A DNA stretch of 64,000 nucleotides. Origin: Flavobacterium cerinum (lineage in GTDB: Bacteria > Bacteroidota > Bacteroidia > Flavobacteriales > Flavobacteriaceae). The translations under genes and the position numbers were made by a program. Below, in pieces: positions 27,103-36,284 of the stretch. The stretch lies in assembly GCF_004028155.1 (NCBI RefSeq), contig NZ_SBII01000002.1, forward strand, positions 186,001-250,000, in the 5' to 3' direction. The notes under the pieces are model-generated. The model was not told the DNA's origin. It made no database searches and saw only the letters and a list, made by a program, of their open reading frames with translations. The first letter of the stretch is position 1, and every line of letters begins with the position of its first letter.

Positions 27103-27718
27103 TCAATCCATATTGATAGGTTATTCGGGACATGCTTATGTAGTTGCCGAAGCAGCATTAGAAATCGGTGTTGATATAATTGGCTACTCAGATAAAAATC
27201 CAGTACCTAATAATCCTTTTAATCTGGAGTATCTTGGATTTGAAAATAACCCGGATTTTATAGGCTGGCAGCTGGCAGCGTCATTTATTCTTGGCATAGG
27301 TGATAATTCAATAAGACAAAAAATAGCTGAACTTGTAATTACCAATGGGAAAGAACTACTTACTGTAATAAGTAAGTCGGCATCTGTTTCAAAAACAGCA
27401 AAAATAGGATACGGTACATTTATTAATAGGAATGCAGCAGTTAACGCCTTGTCAATTATTGGTAATAATGTTATTTTAAATACAGGCTGCATTGTGGAGC
27501 ACGAATGTGTGCTTGGAGATGCAGTACATATTGCTCCCGGAGCTGTACTTGCCGGAAATGTAACGGTAGGTGAAAGAAGCTTTATAGGGGCAAATTCGGT
27601 TATTAAACAGGGAGTAGCAATAGGAAAAGATGTAATAATCGGAGCTGGTACTGTTATTATTCATGATATTCCTGACGGAAAAAAAGTAGTTGGGAATCCG
27701 GGGAAATATATAGAGTAA
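27092..27718 (+). CDS. legH: NeuD/PglD-type sugar O- or N-acetyltransferase (LegH role)
   Basis: This 208-residue protein has an N-terminal Rossmann-like PglD domain (ILIGYSGHAYVVAEAA) and a C-terminal left-handed beta-helix of hexapeptide repeats from about residue 95. The start is a GTG at 27092, inside the end of legC. No in-frame ATG would preserve the first strand. In the legionaminic route this acetyltransferase adds the 4-N-acetyl group to the aminated nucleotide sugar. A 94-base gap follows. Confidence 0.82.
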   Translation: MSVNQSILIGYSGHAYVVAEAALEIGVDIIGYSDKNPVPNNPFNLEYLGFENNPDFIGWQLAASFILGIGDNSIRQKIAELVITNGKELLTVISKSASVSKTAKIGYGTFINRNAAVNALSIIGNNVILNTGCIVEHECVLGDAVHIAPGAVLAGNVTVGERSFIGANSVIKQGVAIGKDVIIGAGTVIIHDIPDGKKVVGNPGKYIE

Positions 27719-27812
27719 AACATGCCTGTCATTTAAAGGTAATTGATGTTATAAGATATATTAAAGGCAACGATTATAACTCACAAAATATAAATTGATT
27801 AATATTTAAATA

Positions 27813-28841
27813 ATGATATTAAAAAAAGATAAAGTATTTATTATTGCTGAAGCAGGAGTAAATCATAATGGTAGTATGGATTTAGCAAAGAAGCTAATAG
27901 ATGCTGCAATTGAAGCTAAAGTAGATGCAGTAAAATTTCAAACTTTTATCGCTGAAAATATTGTTTCTAAAGATGCTGAAAAAGCAGATTATCAAAAAAA
28001 CACTACTGGTGAGAGCGAAAATCAATTAGAAATGATTAAAAAGCTTCAGTTGAGTTTTGATGATTTTATCGAATTAAAAGATTATTGTGAATTAAAAGGA
28101 ATTATGTTTCTGTCAACCCCATTTGATATGGATAGTGTTGAATTCCTTAAAACTCTTAACATGGGATTGTGGAAAATTCCATCGGGTGAAATAACAAATT
28201 TAACTTATTTGCAAAAAATTGGAGCATACAATGAGGAGGTTATTTTTTCTACAGGTATGTCAACCATGGAAGATATAAAAATTGCTCTTGAAGTATTGAC
28301 TAAAGCAGGTACAGCCAAAGAAAATATTTCTGTATTACATTGTAATACAGAATACCCAACTCCGTTTGGACAAGTTAATCTTGAAGCAATGCTTCATATA
28401 AAAAATGAATTTGATGTAACAGTTGGTTATTCAGATCATACTCTGGGTATTGAAGTTCCAATTGCTGCTGTAGCCTTAGGAGCTAAAATAATTGAAAAGC
28501 ATTTTACTTTAGACAGGAATATGGTAGGGCCTGATCATCTGGCATCTTTAGAACCAGAAGAATTAAAGCAGATGGTTAGTTCTATAAGGAATATTGAATT
28601 AGCAATCTCTGGAAGTGGCGTTAAAGAGCTTAGCGAATCTGAAAAGAAAAATATTTTGATTGTAAGGAAAAGTCTTCACTTTAATTCTGATTTAGAATCG
28701 GGACATATTCTTACGGATAAAGATTTTATAGCAATGAGACCGGGAACAGGAATAAGCCCAATGAGGATCTCTGAATTTATTGGTAAGAAATTAAAAGTTT
28801 CTGTAAAGGAAAAAACACTTTTAACTGAGAACTGTTTCTAA
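27813..28841 (+). CDS. legI: Nonulosonic acid synthase (LegI/NeuB)
   Basis: This 342-residue protein has a NeuB-type TIM barrel (IIAEAGVNHNGSMDLAKKLI, VKFQTF, STPFDMDSVEF, GYSDHTLG) and a C-terminal SAF antifreeze-like domain (about 285-340, including RPGTGISP). It condenses a 6-carbon N-acetylated sugar with phosphoenolpyruvate to form the 9-carbon nonulosonate. The neighbours point to legionaminic rather than sialic acid as the product. The stop overlaps the epimerase start by one base. Confidence 0.9.
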   Translation: MILKKDKVFIIAEAGVNHNGSMDLAKKLIDAAIEAKVDAVKFQTFIAENIVSKDAEKADYQKNTTGESENQLEMIKKLQLSFDDFIELKDYCELKGIMFLSTPFDMDSVEFLKTLNMGLWKIPSGEITNLTYLQKIGAYNEEVIFSTGMSTMEDIKIALEVLTKAGTAKENISVLHCNTEYPTPFGQVNLEAMLHIKNEFDVTVGYSDHTLGIEVPIAAVALGAKIIEKHFTLDRNMVGPDHLASLEPEELKQMVSSIRNIELAISGSGVKELSESEKKNILIVRKSLHFNSDLESGHILTDKDFIAMRPGTGISPMRISEFIGKKLKVSVKEKTLLTENCF

Positions 28842-29998
28842 TGAGAAAGATATGTGTAATAACAGGAACGAGAGCTGAATACGGTCTATTATATTGGACT
28901 ATGAAAGCTTTACAGGCTGACAATGATATTGATTTGTCAATTTGTGTGACAGGTATGCATTTGTCTCCTGAGTTCGGTTTAACGTACAAAAAGATACTTG
29001 AAGACGGTTTCATAATAAATGAAAAAGTAGAAACTTTACTTTCTTCAGATACTACTATAGGTGTTTCCAAGAGCATTGGTCTTGGAACTATTAGTTTCTC
29101 GGAGGTTTTTGAACGAATTAACCCAGATTTGGTATTAGTGTTAGGAGATAGATATGAGATTTTTGCTGCATGTACAGCAGCAATGATTTCCAGAATACCA
29201 ATAGCGCACTGCCACGGAGGCGAAGCTACCGAAGGTTTAATTGATGAAGCGATCAGGCATTCAATCACAAAAATGTCTCAAATTCATTTTACAAGTACTG
29301 AAGAATATAAAAATAGGGTAATTCAGCTTGGTGAACAACCCAAAAATGTTTACAATGTTGGAGCCCTGGGCATTGAAAACATTAATAAACTGAAATTATT
29401 GACTAAACCTGAATTTGAGGAGTCAATTGATTTTAAGCTAAAAAAAATAAATTTTTTAGTCACTTTTCATCCGGTTACTCTGGATAATTTATCAGCAGAA
29501 GCTCAATTTAAAGAGCTTTTAAAAGCGCTGGATAAATTTGAAGATACCGCTATTATTTTTACAAAACCGAATTCTGATACCGATGGCAGGATAATTATTC
29601 AATTGATTGATGAATATGTAAAAGAGAACAGTGGAAAAGCAGTTGCTTTTACTTCCCTGGGACAATTAAGATATTTATCTGCAATACAATACATGGATGT
29701 AGTTGTAGGTAACTCGTCCAGTGGGCTTATAGAAGTACCATCATTTAAAAAGGCTACAATAAATATTGGAGACCGACAGCAGGGACGCGTAAAAGCGGCT
29801 TCTGTTATTGATTGTGATACGAACAGTGAGGATATTGAAAAGGCTATAATGAAAGCCCTTTCTTTAGAATTTAAAGAAGAATTGAAATCGTCAAAAAATC
29901 CTTATGGAGAGAAAAATTCTTCTATTGAAATAGTCGAAGTTTTGAAAAATACCGATTTAAATGGTATCGTTAAAAAACAATTTTACAATTTAAAGTAA
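28841..29998 (+). CDS. legG: NDP-N-acetylhexosamine 2-epimerase, hydrolysing (LegG/NeuC)
   Basis: This 385-residue UDP-GlcNAc 2-epimerase-family protein has GTRAEYGLLYW, VLGDRYE, AHCHGGEATEG, VTFHPVTL and VGNSSSGLIEVPSF, which mark the hydrolysing NeuC/LegG subgroup. It releases the nucleotide and inverts C2, giving the substrate for the synthase encoded just upstream. It has a one-base overlap on both sides, so translation is probably coupled. Confidence 0.9.
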   Translation: MRKICVITGTRAEYGLLYWTMKALQADNDIDLSICVTGMHLSPEFGLTYKKILEDGFIINEKVETLLSSDTTIGVSKSIGLGTISFSEVFERINPDLVLVLGDRYEIFAACTAAMISRIPIAHCHGGEATEGLIDEAIRHSITKMSQIHFTSTEEYKNRVIQLGEQPKNVYNVGALGIENINKLKLLTKPEFEESIDFKLKKINFLVTFHPVTLDNLSAEAQFKELLKALDKFEDTAIIFTKPNSDTDGRIIIQLIDEYVKENSGKAVAFTSLGQLRYLSAIQYMDVVVGNSSSGLIEVPSFKKATINIGDRQQGRVKAASVIDCDTNSEDIEKAIMKALSLEFKEELKSSKNPYGEKNSSIEIVEVLKNTDLNGIVKKQFYNLK

Positions 29999-30888
29999 TG
30001 AGGATAGCTTATATAGGTTCGGTATTTTTTTCGGCAAAAGCGTTAGAAAAATTAATTTCGATCAAGGCTGATGTTGTTGGTGTTGTTACAAAAATGGAAT
30101 CGGCATTTAATAGTGACTTTTTTGATCTGTCATCTATAGCTCAATTTAATGACATACCTTATCATTATACTTCTAATATTAATTCACCCGAAACTGTAAA
30201 CTGGATAAAGGAATTAAATCCTGATGTTGTTTTTTGCTTTGGCTGGTCGAACTTGATAAAGAAAGAAGTACTTGATATTTCCCGTTTAGGGGTAATTGGT
30301 TATCATCCTACTTTATTGCCCTATAATAAAGGCAGACATCCTTTAATTTGGGCAAAGGTACTAGGTTTGGAAAAATCAGGATCTACCTTTTTCTTTATGG
30401 ATGAGGGAGCGGATACCGGAGATATTTTGTCGCAAAAGGAATTTGTGATTAACTTTGAAGATGATGCTAATGTTTTGTATAATAGATTGATAGAAAATGC
30501 TTTGATTCAAATTGAAGAATTTTGTAGTCAATTAGAGAACGGAGATTATACAAGAATACAACAAGATACAACAAAAGGAAATTCCTGGAGAAAAAGAGGT
30601 AAAAAAGATGGAATAATCGATTTTAGAATGAATTCTTCAGTAATATGTAATCTAACAAGAGCTTTAACAAAGCCTTATGTAGGTGCACATATTGAATATA
30701 ATGGTACAGATATTAAAATTTGGGGAGTAGAAGTAAGTGAATATGATACTACTAACGATAATATAGAACCTGGAAAAGTACTAAGTATTTTAGAAAATAA
30801 AATAGAGGTAAAAACAGGTGATTCTGCTATTTGGTTAGTAAATCATGAGTTTAAAGAATTACCACAAGTTGGAACTTATATTATTTAA
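29998..30888 (+). CDS. Formyltransferase-family protein (sugar N-formyltransferase-like)
   Basis: This 296-residue protein has an N-terminal formyltransferase fold with HPTLLPYNKGRHPLIWA and the DEGADTGDILSQ segment carrying the catalytic Asp. Its C-terminal domain resembles that of methionyl-tRNA formyltransferase. The usual N-x-H catalytic pair reads G-Y-H here, so the classical Asn is replaced by Gly while His and Asp remain. Embedded between legG and a PIG-L deacetylase, it more likely N-formylates an amino sugar than initiator tRNA. Substrate and activity are inferred. Confidence 0.72.
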   Translation: MRIAYIGSVFFSAKALEKLISIKADVVGVVTKMESAFNSDFFDLSSIAQFNDIPYHYTSNINSPETVNWIKELNPDVVFCFGWSNLIKKEVLDISRLGVIGYHPTLLPYNKGRHPLIWAKVLGLEKSGSTFFFMDEGADTGDILSQKEFVINFEDDANVLYNRLIENALIQIEEFCSQLENGDYTRIQQDTTKGNSWRKRGKKDGIIDFRMNSSVICNLTRALTKPYVGAHIEYNGTDIKIWGVEVSEYDTTNDNIEPGKVLSILENKIEVKTGDSAIWLVNHEFKELPQVGTYII

Positions 30889-30907
30889 TAACGTTCAATA
30901 GGAGTTT

Positions 30908-31579
30908 ATGAAAAATGTTATAGTTATATCTGCTCATCCTGATGATGAAACATTAGGAGCGGGTGGAACAATATTAAAACATGTTGCTAATGGCGATAAT
31001 GTTTATTGGCTTATTGTTACCAATGTTTTTGAAAATCAAGGATTTTCAAAAGAAAGAGTAGAAAGTAGACAGGATGAGATTAGAGAGGTAGAAAAATTAT
31101 TAGGAATAACTAAAACGTATTTATTGGATTACCCAACGATGACGCTATCATCAAGTAGTTTAATTAAAATGGTTCCTGAAATTTCAACCGTGTTTTCAAA
31201 AGTACAGCCTGAAATTATTTATACTTTAAATCGTTCTGATGCTCATTCAGATCACAGGGTTATTTTTGATGCTGTAATGGCTTGTACAAAATCATTCAGA
31301 TACCCTTTTATCAAACAGATACTAATGTATGAATGTATATCTGAAACTGAATTTGCACCGGCTTTAGCTGAAAAGGCTTTTTTACCAAATTATTTTGTAG
31401 ATATTACAGACTATCTTGATAGAAAAAATGAGATAATGAAAGTTTTTGAATCTGAAATAGCAGAACATCCTTTTCCACGATCTTTAGAAAATATCAGGGC
31501 TTTAGCTCATTTTAGAGGTGCGAGTGTAGGAGTGAAGTATGCAGAAGCATTCCAATTGTTAAAATACATCGATAAATAG
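30908..31579 (+). CDS. PIG-L family deacetylase
   Basis: This 223-residue protein has the metal-binding HPDDE motif near residue 10 (SAHPDDETLGAGG) and a downstream HSDH motif, as in zinc-dependent LmbE/PIG-L N-acetylglucosamine deacetylases. In this setting it may remove an N-acetyl group from a nonulosonate precursor and expose the amine for the formyltransferase encoded 19 bases upstream. That coupling is inferred from gene order. Length and motifs are normal for the family. Confidence 0.85.
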   Translation: MKNVIVISAHPDDETLGAGGTILKHVANGDNVYWLIVTNVFENQGFSKERVESRQDEIREVEKLLGITKTYLLDYPTMTLSSSSLIKMVPEISTVFSKVQPEIIYTLNRSDAHSDHRVIFDAVMACTKSFRYPFIKQILMYECISETEFAPALAEKAFLPNYFVDITDYLDRKNEIMKVFESEIAEHPFPRSLENIRALAHFRGASVGVKYAEAFQLLKYIDK

Positions 31580-31628
31580 AATACAGGGTTTAGTAAACAA
31601 TAGGTTAATCCTGTTTAATTTAAAAAGA

Positions 31629-32675
31629 ATGAGAATATACAAAGACCATTTAATCCTTACCGGCAGTACTGTAAGACAGGCATTAATATTACTTAATGAA
31701 CTGGCTCAGGATGCTATTCTTTTTGTAGTAGATGAGAATGAAAAATTAATTGGAGCACTTACAGATGGTGATGTAAGACGTGGACTAATTAAAGGTTTTA
31801 CAATTGACAGTATTGTTAATGAAATTATACAAAATAATCCAAGGTACATTACTAAAGGAGAAAATAGTTTAGATAAAATTATTGAATACCGTGAAGGCCA
31901 TTTTAAGATAGTACCAGTACTTGATGAAAACCACAGGGTTGTTAATATTATAAATTTCAGAAAAATTAGGTCATATTTACCGATTGATGCTGTTATAATG
32001 GCGGGTGGACGTGGACAACGTCTTCAGCCTTTAACAGATACTGTTCCAAAACCACTCTTAAAAGTTGGTGATAAAGCTATAATGGAGCATAATCTTGATC
32101 GTTTGGCTTTATATGGTGTAGACGATTTTTGGGTTTGTGTAAAATACCTAGGTGAACAGATTGTAGATCATTTTGGAAAAGGCAGCGATAAAAATATTGA
32201 AATAGAATATACATGGGAGGATGAACCTTTAGGAACTATTGGGGCTGTCTCTAAAATAAAAAATTTCAAGCATGATTATATTTTGGTTACCAATTCGGAT
32301 ATCTTAACCAATATAGATTATGAACAATTCTTTTTAGAGTTTATTGAAGAAGATGCAGATCTGGCAGTACTTACCATTCCTTATCAGGTGAGTATACCGT
32401 ATGCTGTTCTTGAAACGGATAAAAGACATGTGAAAAGTTTTAAGGAAAAACCAACTTATACCTACTATTCTAATGGGGGTATTTACCTTATGAAAAAGAA
32501 GGTTTTGGAAAGCATACCAAGCAATACTTTTTTTAATGCTACTGATTTGATGGAAAGCCTTATTGAAAATAACTTTAAAGTAATTTCTTTTCCATTTTCA
32601 GGGTATTGGCTTGATGTAGGAAAACATGAAGATTTTGAGAAAGCACATATTGATATTCATAATATAAAATTTTAA
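31629..32675 (+). CDS. ptmE: CBS-nucleotidyltransferase fusion, PtmE type
   Basis: This 348-residue protein has two CBS motifs in residues 1-120 (ILFVVDENEKLIGALTDGDV and FKIVPVLDENHRVVNIINF). A sugar nucleotidyltransferase domain follows from about residue 121 (VIMAGGRGQRLQPLTDTVPKP). This fusion is characteristic of PtmE, which in Campylobacter jejuni makes GDP-GlcN from glucosamine-1-phosphate at the start of the legionaminic acid route. Its presence suggests GDP-linked rather than UDP-linked intermediates here. Confidence 0.85.
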   Translation: MRIYKDHLILTGSTVRQALILLNELAQDAILFVVDENEKLIGALTDGDVRRGLIKGFTIDSIVNEIIQNNPRYITKGENSLDKIIEYREGHFKIVPVLDENHRVVNIINFRKIRSYLPIDAVIMAGGRGQRLQPLTDTVPKPLLKVGDKAIMEHNLDRLALYGVDDFWVCVKYLGEQIVDHFGKGSDKNIEIEYTWEDEPLGTIGAVSKIKNFKHDYILVTNSDILTNIDYEQFFLEFIEEDADLAVLTIPYQVSIPYAVLETDKRHVKSFKEKPTYTYYSNGGIYLMKKKVLESIPSNTFFNATDLMESLIENNFKVISFPFSGYWLDVGKHEDFEKAHIDIHNIKF

Positions 32676-32681
32676 CCGGGG

Positions 32682-33386
32682 ATGGAAAAAAACATTTTAT
32701 GGTTGGTAACTGCTAGAAGTGGATCCAAATCTATTCCGGATAAAAACATTAAGATTTTAGGAAATCAGCCATTGATTAGTTATCGAATTCAATCGGCACT
32801 TACAACCAACATTGTTGGAGATATTTGGGTTAGTACTGATTCGGAAAAATATGCTGAAATAGCAAAAGAGTACGGAGCAGAAATACCATTTATTAGACCG
32901 GATTATTTGTCGACAGACGATGCTTCATCTATGGATGTTGTATTACATGCTATGGAGTATGCATCTAGTCTTGGTAAAAAATATGATTTTATAGGTTTGT
33001 TAGAACCTACTTCGCCATTTATACGAAGCTCAGATCTTGATAAAGCGATTGTGCAGCTTAATGAAAAAGAAAATGCTTCGGCTATAGTTGCCACAAAAGA
33101 AAGCAGGCCCAATAGGATATTTATACAAAAAGAAGACGAGTATTTAAGTGAATTAGCAGATAATCTGAAATTGTATAAAAAATTAGGCAGACAGGCATTT
33201 GGTAAAGAGATAACTCCTTCAGGGGGTTTTTATATTAGTAAATGGGATGATTTTTTGAAAAACAAATCGTTTTATACAAGAGAAACATTAAGTTACTTAG
33301 TAGACGATATTTCCGGATTAGAGATTGACGAACCTTTAGATTGGCAGTTTGCAGAGTTTATTATTAATACAACATACTTGAAATAA
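32682..33386 (+). CDS. legF: CMP-nonulosonate cytidylyltransferase (LegF)
   Basis: This 234-residue acylneuraminate cytidylyltransferase opens with the CTP-binding segment VTARSGSKSIPDKNIK. It also has ISYRI, WVSTDSEKYAEIA and LLEPTSPFIRSSDL. It activates the nonulosonate as the CMP sugar for transfer. It lies between ptmE and the class III aminotransferase with short spacers. NeuA and PseF are close relatives, and the context supports the LegF role. Confidence 0.88.
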   Translation: MEKNILWLVTARSGSKSIPDKNIKILGNQPLISYRIQSALTTNIVGDIWVSTDSEKYAEIAKEYGAEIPFIRPDYLSTDDASSMDVVLHAMEYASSLGKKYDFIGLLEPTSPFIRSSDLDKAIVQLNEKENASAIVATKESRPNRIFIQKEDEYLSELADNLKLYKKLGRQAFGKEITPSGGFYISKWDDFLKNKSFYTRETLSYLVDDISGLEIDEPLDWQFAEFIINTTYLK

Positions 33387-33400
33387 AATATTCAGATAAG

Positions 33401-34699
33401 ATGAAAGATATTTATTCAGAAAGACTACATAAAGTTATTCCCGGAGGGGCACATACTTATTCAAGAGGAGATGATCAATTTCCATCTAATGCACCTTCTA
33501 TTTTAGAAAGAGGAGAAGGAGCTTATGTTTATTCTCCGGAAGGAAAAAAATATTTGGATTACGGAATGGGACTACGTTCTGTGAACATTGGTTATGGCAA
33601 TAAAGAAATAGGAGATGCCTGTTATGAAGAGATCTTAAAAGGAAATAACCTTACAAGAGCATCTTTGACAGAATTGAAAGCTGCAGAATTATTATGTGAA
33701 TTAATCCCGTCTGTAGACATGGTTAAATTTGCAAAACACGGTTCTACAGTAACAACTGCTGCCGTTAAGCTGGCAAGGGCTTATACCGGAAAGAAATTTG
33801 TTGCTATCCCGGTGGAACAGCCTTTCTTTTCATATGATGACTGGTTTATTGGTTCGACGGTTATCAGCCGTGGTACAGTTGATGAAGCTAGCCAGTTCAC
33901 TTTAAAGTTTAATTATAATGATATTGACTCTTTAAAAGCGCTTTTTGAAAAATATCCTGATCAAATCGCTGCTGTAATGCTGGAAGCTGCAACAACGGTA
34001 GAGCCAAAAGCTAATTTTTTACACGAAGTTCAGGCTTTATGTAAAGCAAATGGAACAGTGTTTATTATTGACGAGATGATTACTGGTTTTAGATGGCATT
34101 TACAGGGCGCTCAAACCTATTATGGAATTGAACCAGACTTATGTACATTTGGTAAAGCTATGGCTAATGGTTTTGCAGTTGCTGCCTTAGCAGGAAAAAA
34201 AGAAATTATGCAGATTGGCGGTATATTAGAAGAAGGAAAAGAAAGAATATTCCTTACTTCTACAACTCACGGCGCGGAAATGAGTGCGCTTGGTGCTTTT
34301 ATAAAAACTATGGAAATCCTTAAAAGGGATCTGGTTGTTGAACATTTTTGGAACTACGGAACTAAATTGGTTAATGGTATAAATACAATTTCTAAGGAAT
34401 TGGGAATACAAGATCAATTTTATGTAGAAGGTTATGCTTGTTCTCCAAATTATGTTGCTAAAGATAAAACAGGTAATGTGTCCTTAGCAATGCGTACTTT
34501 ATTTGCTCAGGAAATGTTAGAGAAAAATATTATGATGCCTTATGTAGCTGTTTCTTATTCTCATCAGGATACTGAATTGGATATGACACTATCAGCAGCT
34601 AAGCATGCCTTGACGATCTATCAAAAGGCATTAGAAAGCGGCTTGGAAGGGTATCTAAAATCTCCGGTTATCAAACCGGTATTCAGAAAATATAATTAA
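33401..34699 (+). CDS. Class III aminotransferase / glutamate-1-semialdehyde aminomutase-like
   Basis: This 432-residue PLP enzyme has IPGGAHTYSRGDDQFP at the N-terminus, MVKFAKHGSTVTTAAVKLARAYTG near residue 110, IIDEMITGFR, and FGKAMANGF with the PLP lysine. It resembles glutamate-1-semialdehyde 2,1-aminomutase but sits in a sugar pathway. Heme synthesis is an unlikely role here. It probably acts on a nonulosonate or supplies an amine side group. Its stop overlaps the nitrilase start by one base. The substrate is unknown. Confidence 0.78.
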   Translation: MKDIYSERLHKVIPGGAHTYSRGDDQFPSNAPSILERGEGAYVYSPEGKKYLDYGMGLRSVNIGYGNKEIGDACYEEILKGNNLTRASLTELKAAELLCELIPSVDMVKFAKHGSTVTTAAVKLARAYTGKKFVAIPVEQPFFSYDDWFIGSTVISRGTVDEASQFTLKFNYNDIDSLKALFEKYPDQIAAVMLEAATTVEPKANFLHEVQALCKANGTVFIIDEMITGFRWHLQGAQTYYGIEPDLCTFGKAMANGFAVAALAGKKEIMQIGGILEEGKERIFLTSTTHGAEMSALGAFIKTMEILKRDLVVEHFWNYGTKLVNGINTISKELGIQDQFYVEGYACSPNYVAKDKTGNVSLAMRTLFAQEMLEKNIMMPYVAVSYSHQDTELDMTLSAAKHALTIYQKALESGLEGYLKSPVIKPVFRKYN

Positions 34700-35481
34700 T
34701 GAAGGTAGCTGTCGTTTCTTTAAATTCAATTTGGGAAGATAAAAAAGCTAATTTGGAAGAAGTTGAACATATCGTTAGGGCGTTAAGCCAAAAAGTAGAA
34801 TATGTTATTTTTCCAGAGATGTCATTGACCGGTTTTTCGGTATCTAATTTGGCTTTAGCTGAAGATCTTGAAAACTCGGATTCAATTTTAGCCATTCAAA
34901 AACTGGCCAAAGAATATCAGATGAATATTGTATTTGGGTTGATGACCTCTAAAGAAGATAAAAAGTATAACAGTTGTATTGGCATAAATGCCAAGGGTGA
35001 AGTAGAAGGCAGTTATGAAAAAATACATCTTTTTTCCTATAGTGGTGAAGATGAATTAATATCCGGCGGTAATGAAGTTAAGAGCCTTCCCTGGGAAGGG
35101 GGCTGGGGGTTAAGCATTTGTTTTGACTTAAGATTTCCGGAGCTTTATCAGGAATTATCAAAAGAGAACTTAATTTTGCTTAATATAGCGAATTGGCCTA
35201 AAGCAAGAGTTGCTCATTGGAGAACTCTCTTGAATGCCAGAGCCATAGAAAACCAAAGCTTTATGATTGGTGTTAATCGGACCGGTAGTGATGGAAATGG
35301 CTTAGAATATGAAGAAAGTTCCTGTGTTTTCTCGCCCAATGGTGAAAAGTTAGAGTCGATTGCGGTTTCAGATACGATTAAAATATTTGATCTGAACCTC
35401 GAAGAGGCGATAGAGTACAGAAAAAATTTTCCAATAAAAAAAGATAGACGGGAAGGTTTTTATAAAGAGTTTTATAGTTAA
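34699..35481 (+). CDS. Carbon-nitrogen hydrolase (nitrilase superfamily)
   Basis: This 260-residue protein has the Glu-Lys-Cys triad of the nitrilase superfamily visible in VIFPEMSLTGF, YEKIHLFSY and ICFDLRFPELY. Members hydrolyse amides or nitriles, or run the reverse acyl transfer. It is coupled by a one-base overlap to the aminotransferase gene and lies inside the nonulosonate module. It may release ammonia or trim an amide on the sugar, but no substrate can be assigned. Confidence 0.82.
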   Translation: MKVAVVSLNSIWEDKKANLEEVEHIVRALSQKVEYVIFPEMSLTGFSVSNLALAEDLENSDSILAIQKLAKEYQMNIVFGLMTSKEDKKYNSCIGINAKGEVEGSYEKIHLFSYSGEDELISGGNEVKSLPWEGGWGLSICFDLRFPELYQELSKENLILLNIANWPKARVAHWRTLLNARAIENQSFMIGVNRTGSDGNGLEYEESSCVFSPNGEKLESIAVSDTIKIFDLNLEEAIEYRKNFPIKKDRREGFYKEFYS

Positions 35482-35497
35482 AAAAAATAAAATTATC

Positions 35498-36235
35498 ATG
35501 TTTTCAATAAACGATAAAGTAATAGTAATAACAGGGGGGAACGGATTATTAGGAAAACAGATGGTTTCTACATTTCGTGAGCAGGGAGCAACAGTTGTTG
35601 CTGCCGATATTTATTTTGAAGAAAAAAGTGCAGATGATTTTATAATTGATATTACTGATGAAAATTCAGTAAAAGAGGGTATTGCAGCTATAGTTAAAAA
35701 GTATAATAGAATAGATGGCTGGGTTAACAATGCTTATCCTAGAACGAAAGATTGGGGAAATAAATTTGAAGATATATCTCCCGAATCATGGCGTAAGAAT
35801 GTTGATATGCATTTGAACGGCTATTTTTTATGTTGTCAAGTGGTTTTAGAACAAATGAAAAACCAAAAATTTGGTTCGCTTATTAATATGTCATCCATTT
35901 ACGGATTAGTAGGTCCTGATTTTACAGTGTATGAGGGTACAGAAATGACTATGCCTGCTGCGTATTCTGCAATTAAGGGAGGATTGAATAATTTTACGAG
36001 ATATTTAGCCTCTTACTATGGTGCATATCAAATACGGGTAAATACAGTTTCTCCGGGCGGGATTTTTGATAATCAGCCGGAATCATTTGTGAATAATTAC
36101 AATAAAAAAGTTCCGATGAAGCGAATGGGAAGTCCGAAAGATATTGTATCTGCGGTTTATTTTTTACTTACCGATGATTCATCTTATGTAACCGGGCACA
36201 ATCTGGTGGTTGATGGTGGATGGTCTGCTATATAA
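35498..36235 (+). CDS. ptmA: SDR-family oxidoreductase, PtmA-like
   Basis: This 245-residue classical SDR has the cofactor motif GGNGLLGKQM, the segment VNNAYPRTKDWG, the catalytic Ser (NMSSIYG) and Tyr-x3-Lys (YSAIKGG), and the C-terminal VDGGWSAI. The VNNAYPRTKDWG wording is typical of PtmA from the Campylobacter flagellin-glycosylation cluster, where it goes with legionaminic acid synthesis but has no firm reaction. It closes the nonulosonate module. Confidence 0.75.
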   Translation: MFSINDKVIVITGGNGLLGKQMVSTFREQGATVVAADIYFEEKSADDFIIDITDENSVKEGIAAIVKKYNRIDGWVNNAYPRTKDWGNKFEDISPESWRKNVDMHLNGYFLCCQVVLEQMKNQKFGSLINMSSIYGLVGPDFTVYEGTEMTMPAAYSAIKGGLNNFTRYLASYYGAYQIRVNTVSPGGIFDNQPESFVNNYNKKVPMKRMGSPKDIVSAVYFLLTDDSSYVTGHNLVVDGGWSAI

Positions 36236-36284
36236 AAGTAGTCAATCTATATCAACAACTTTTTTAAACAAATAATAAAACTAT

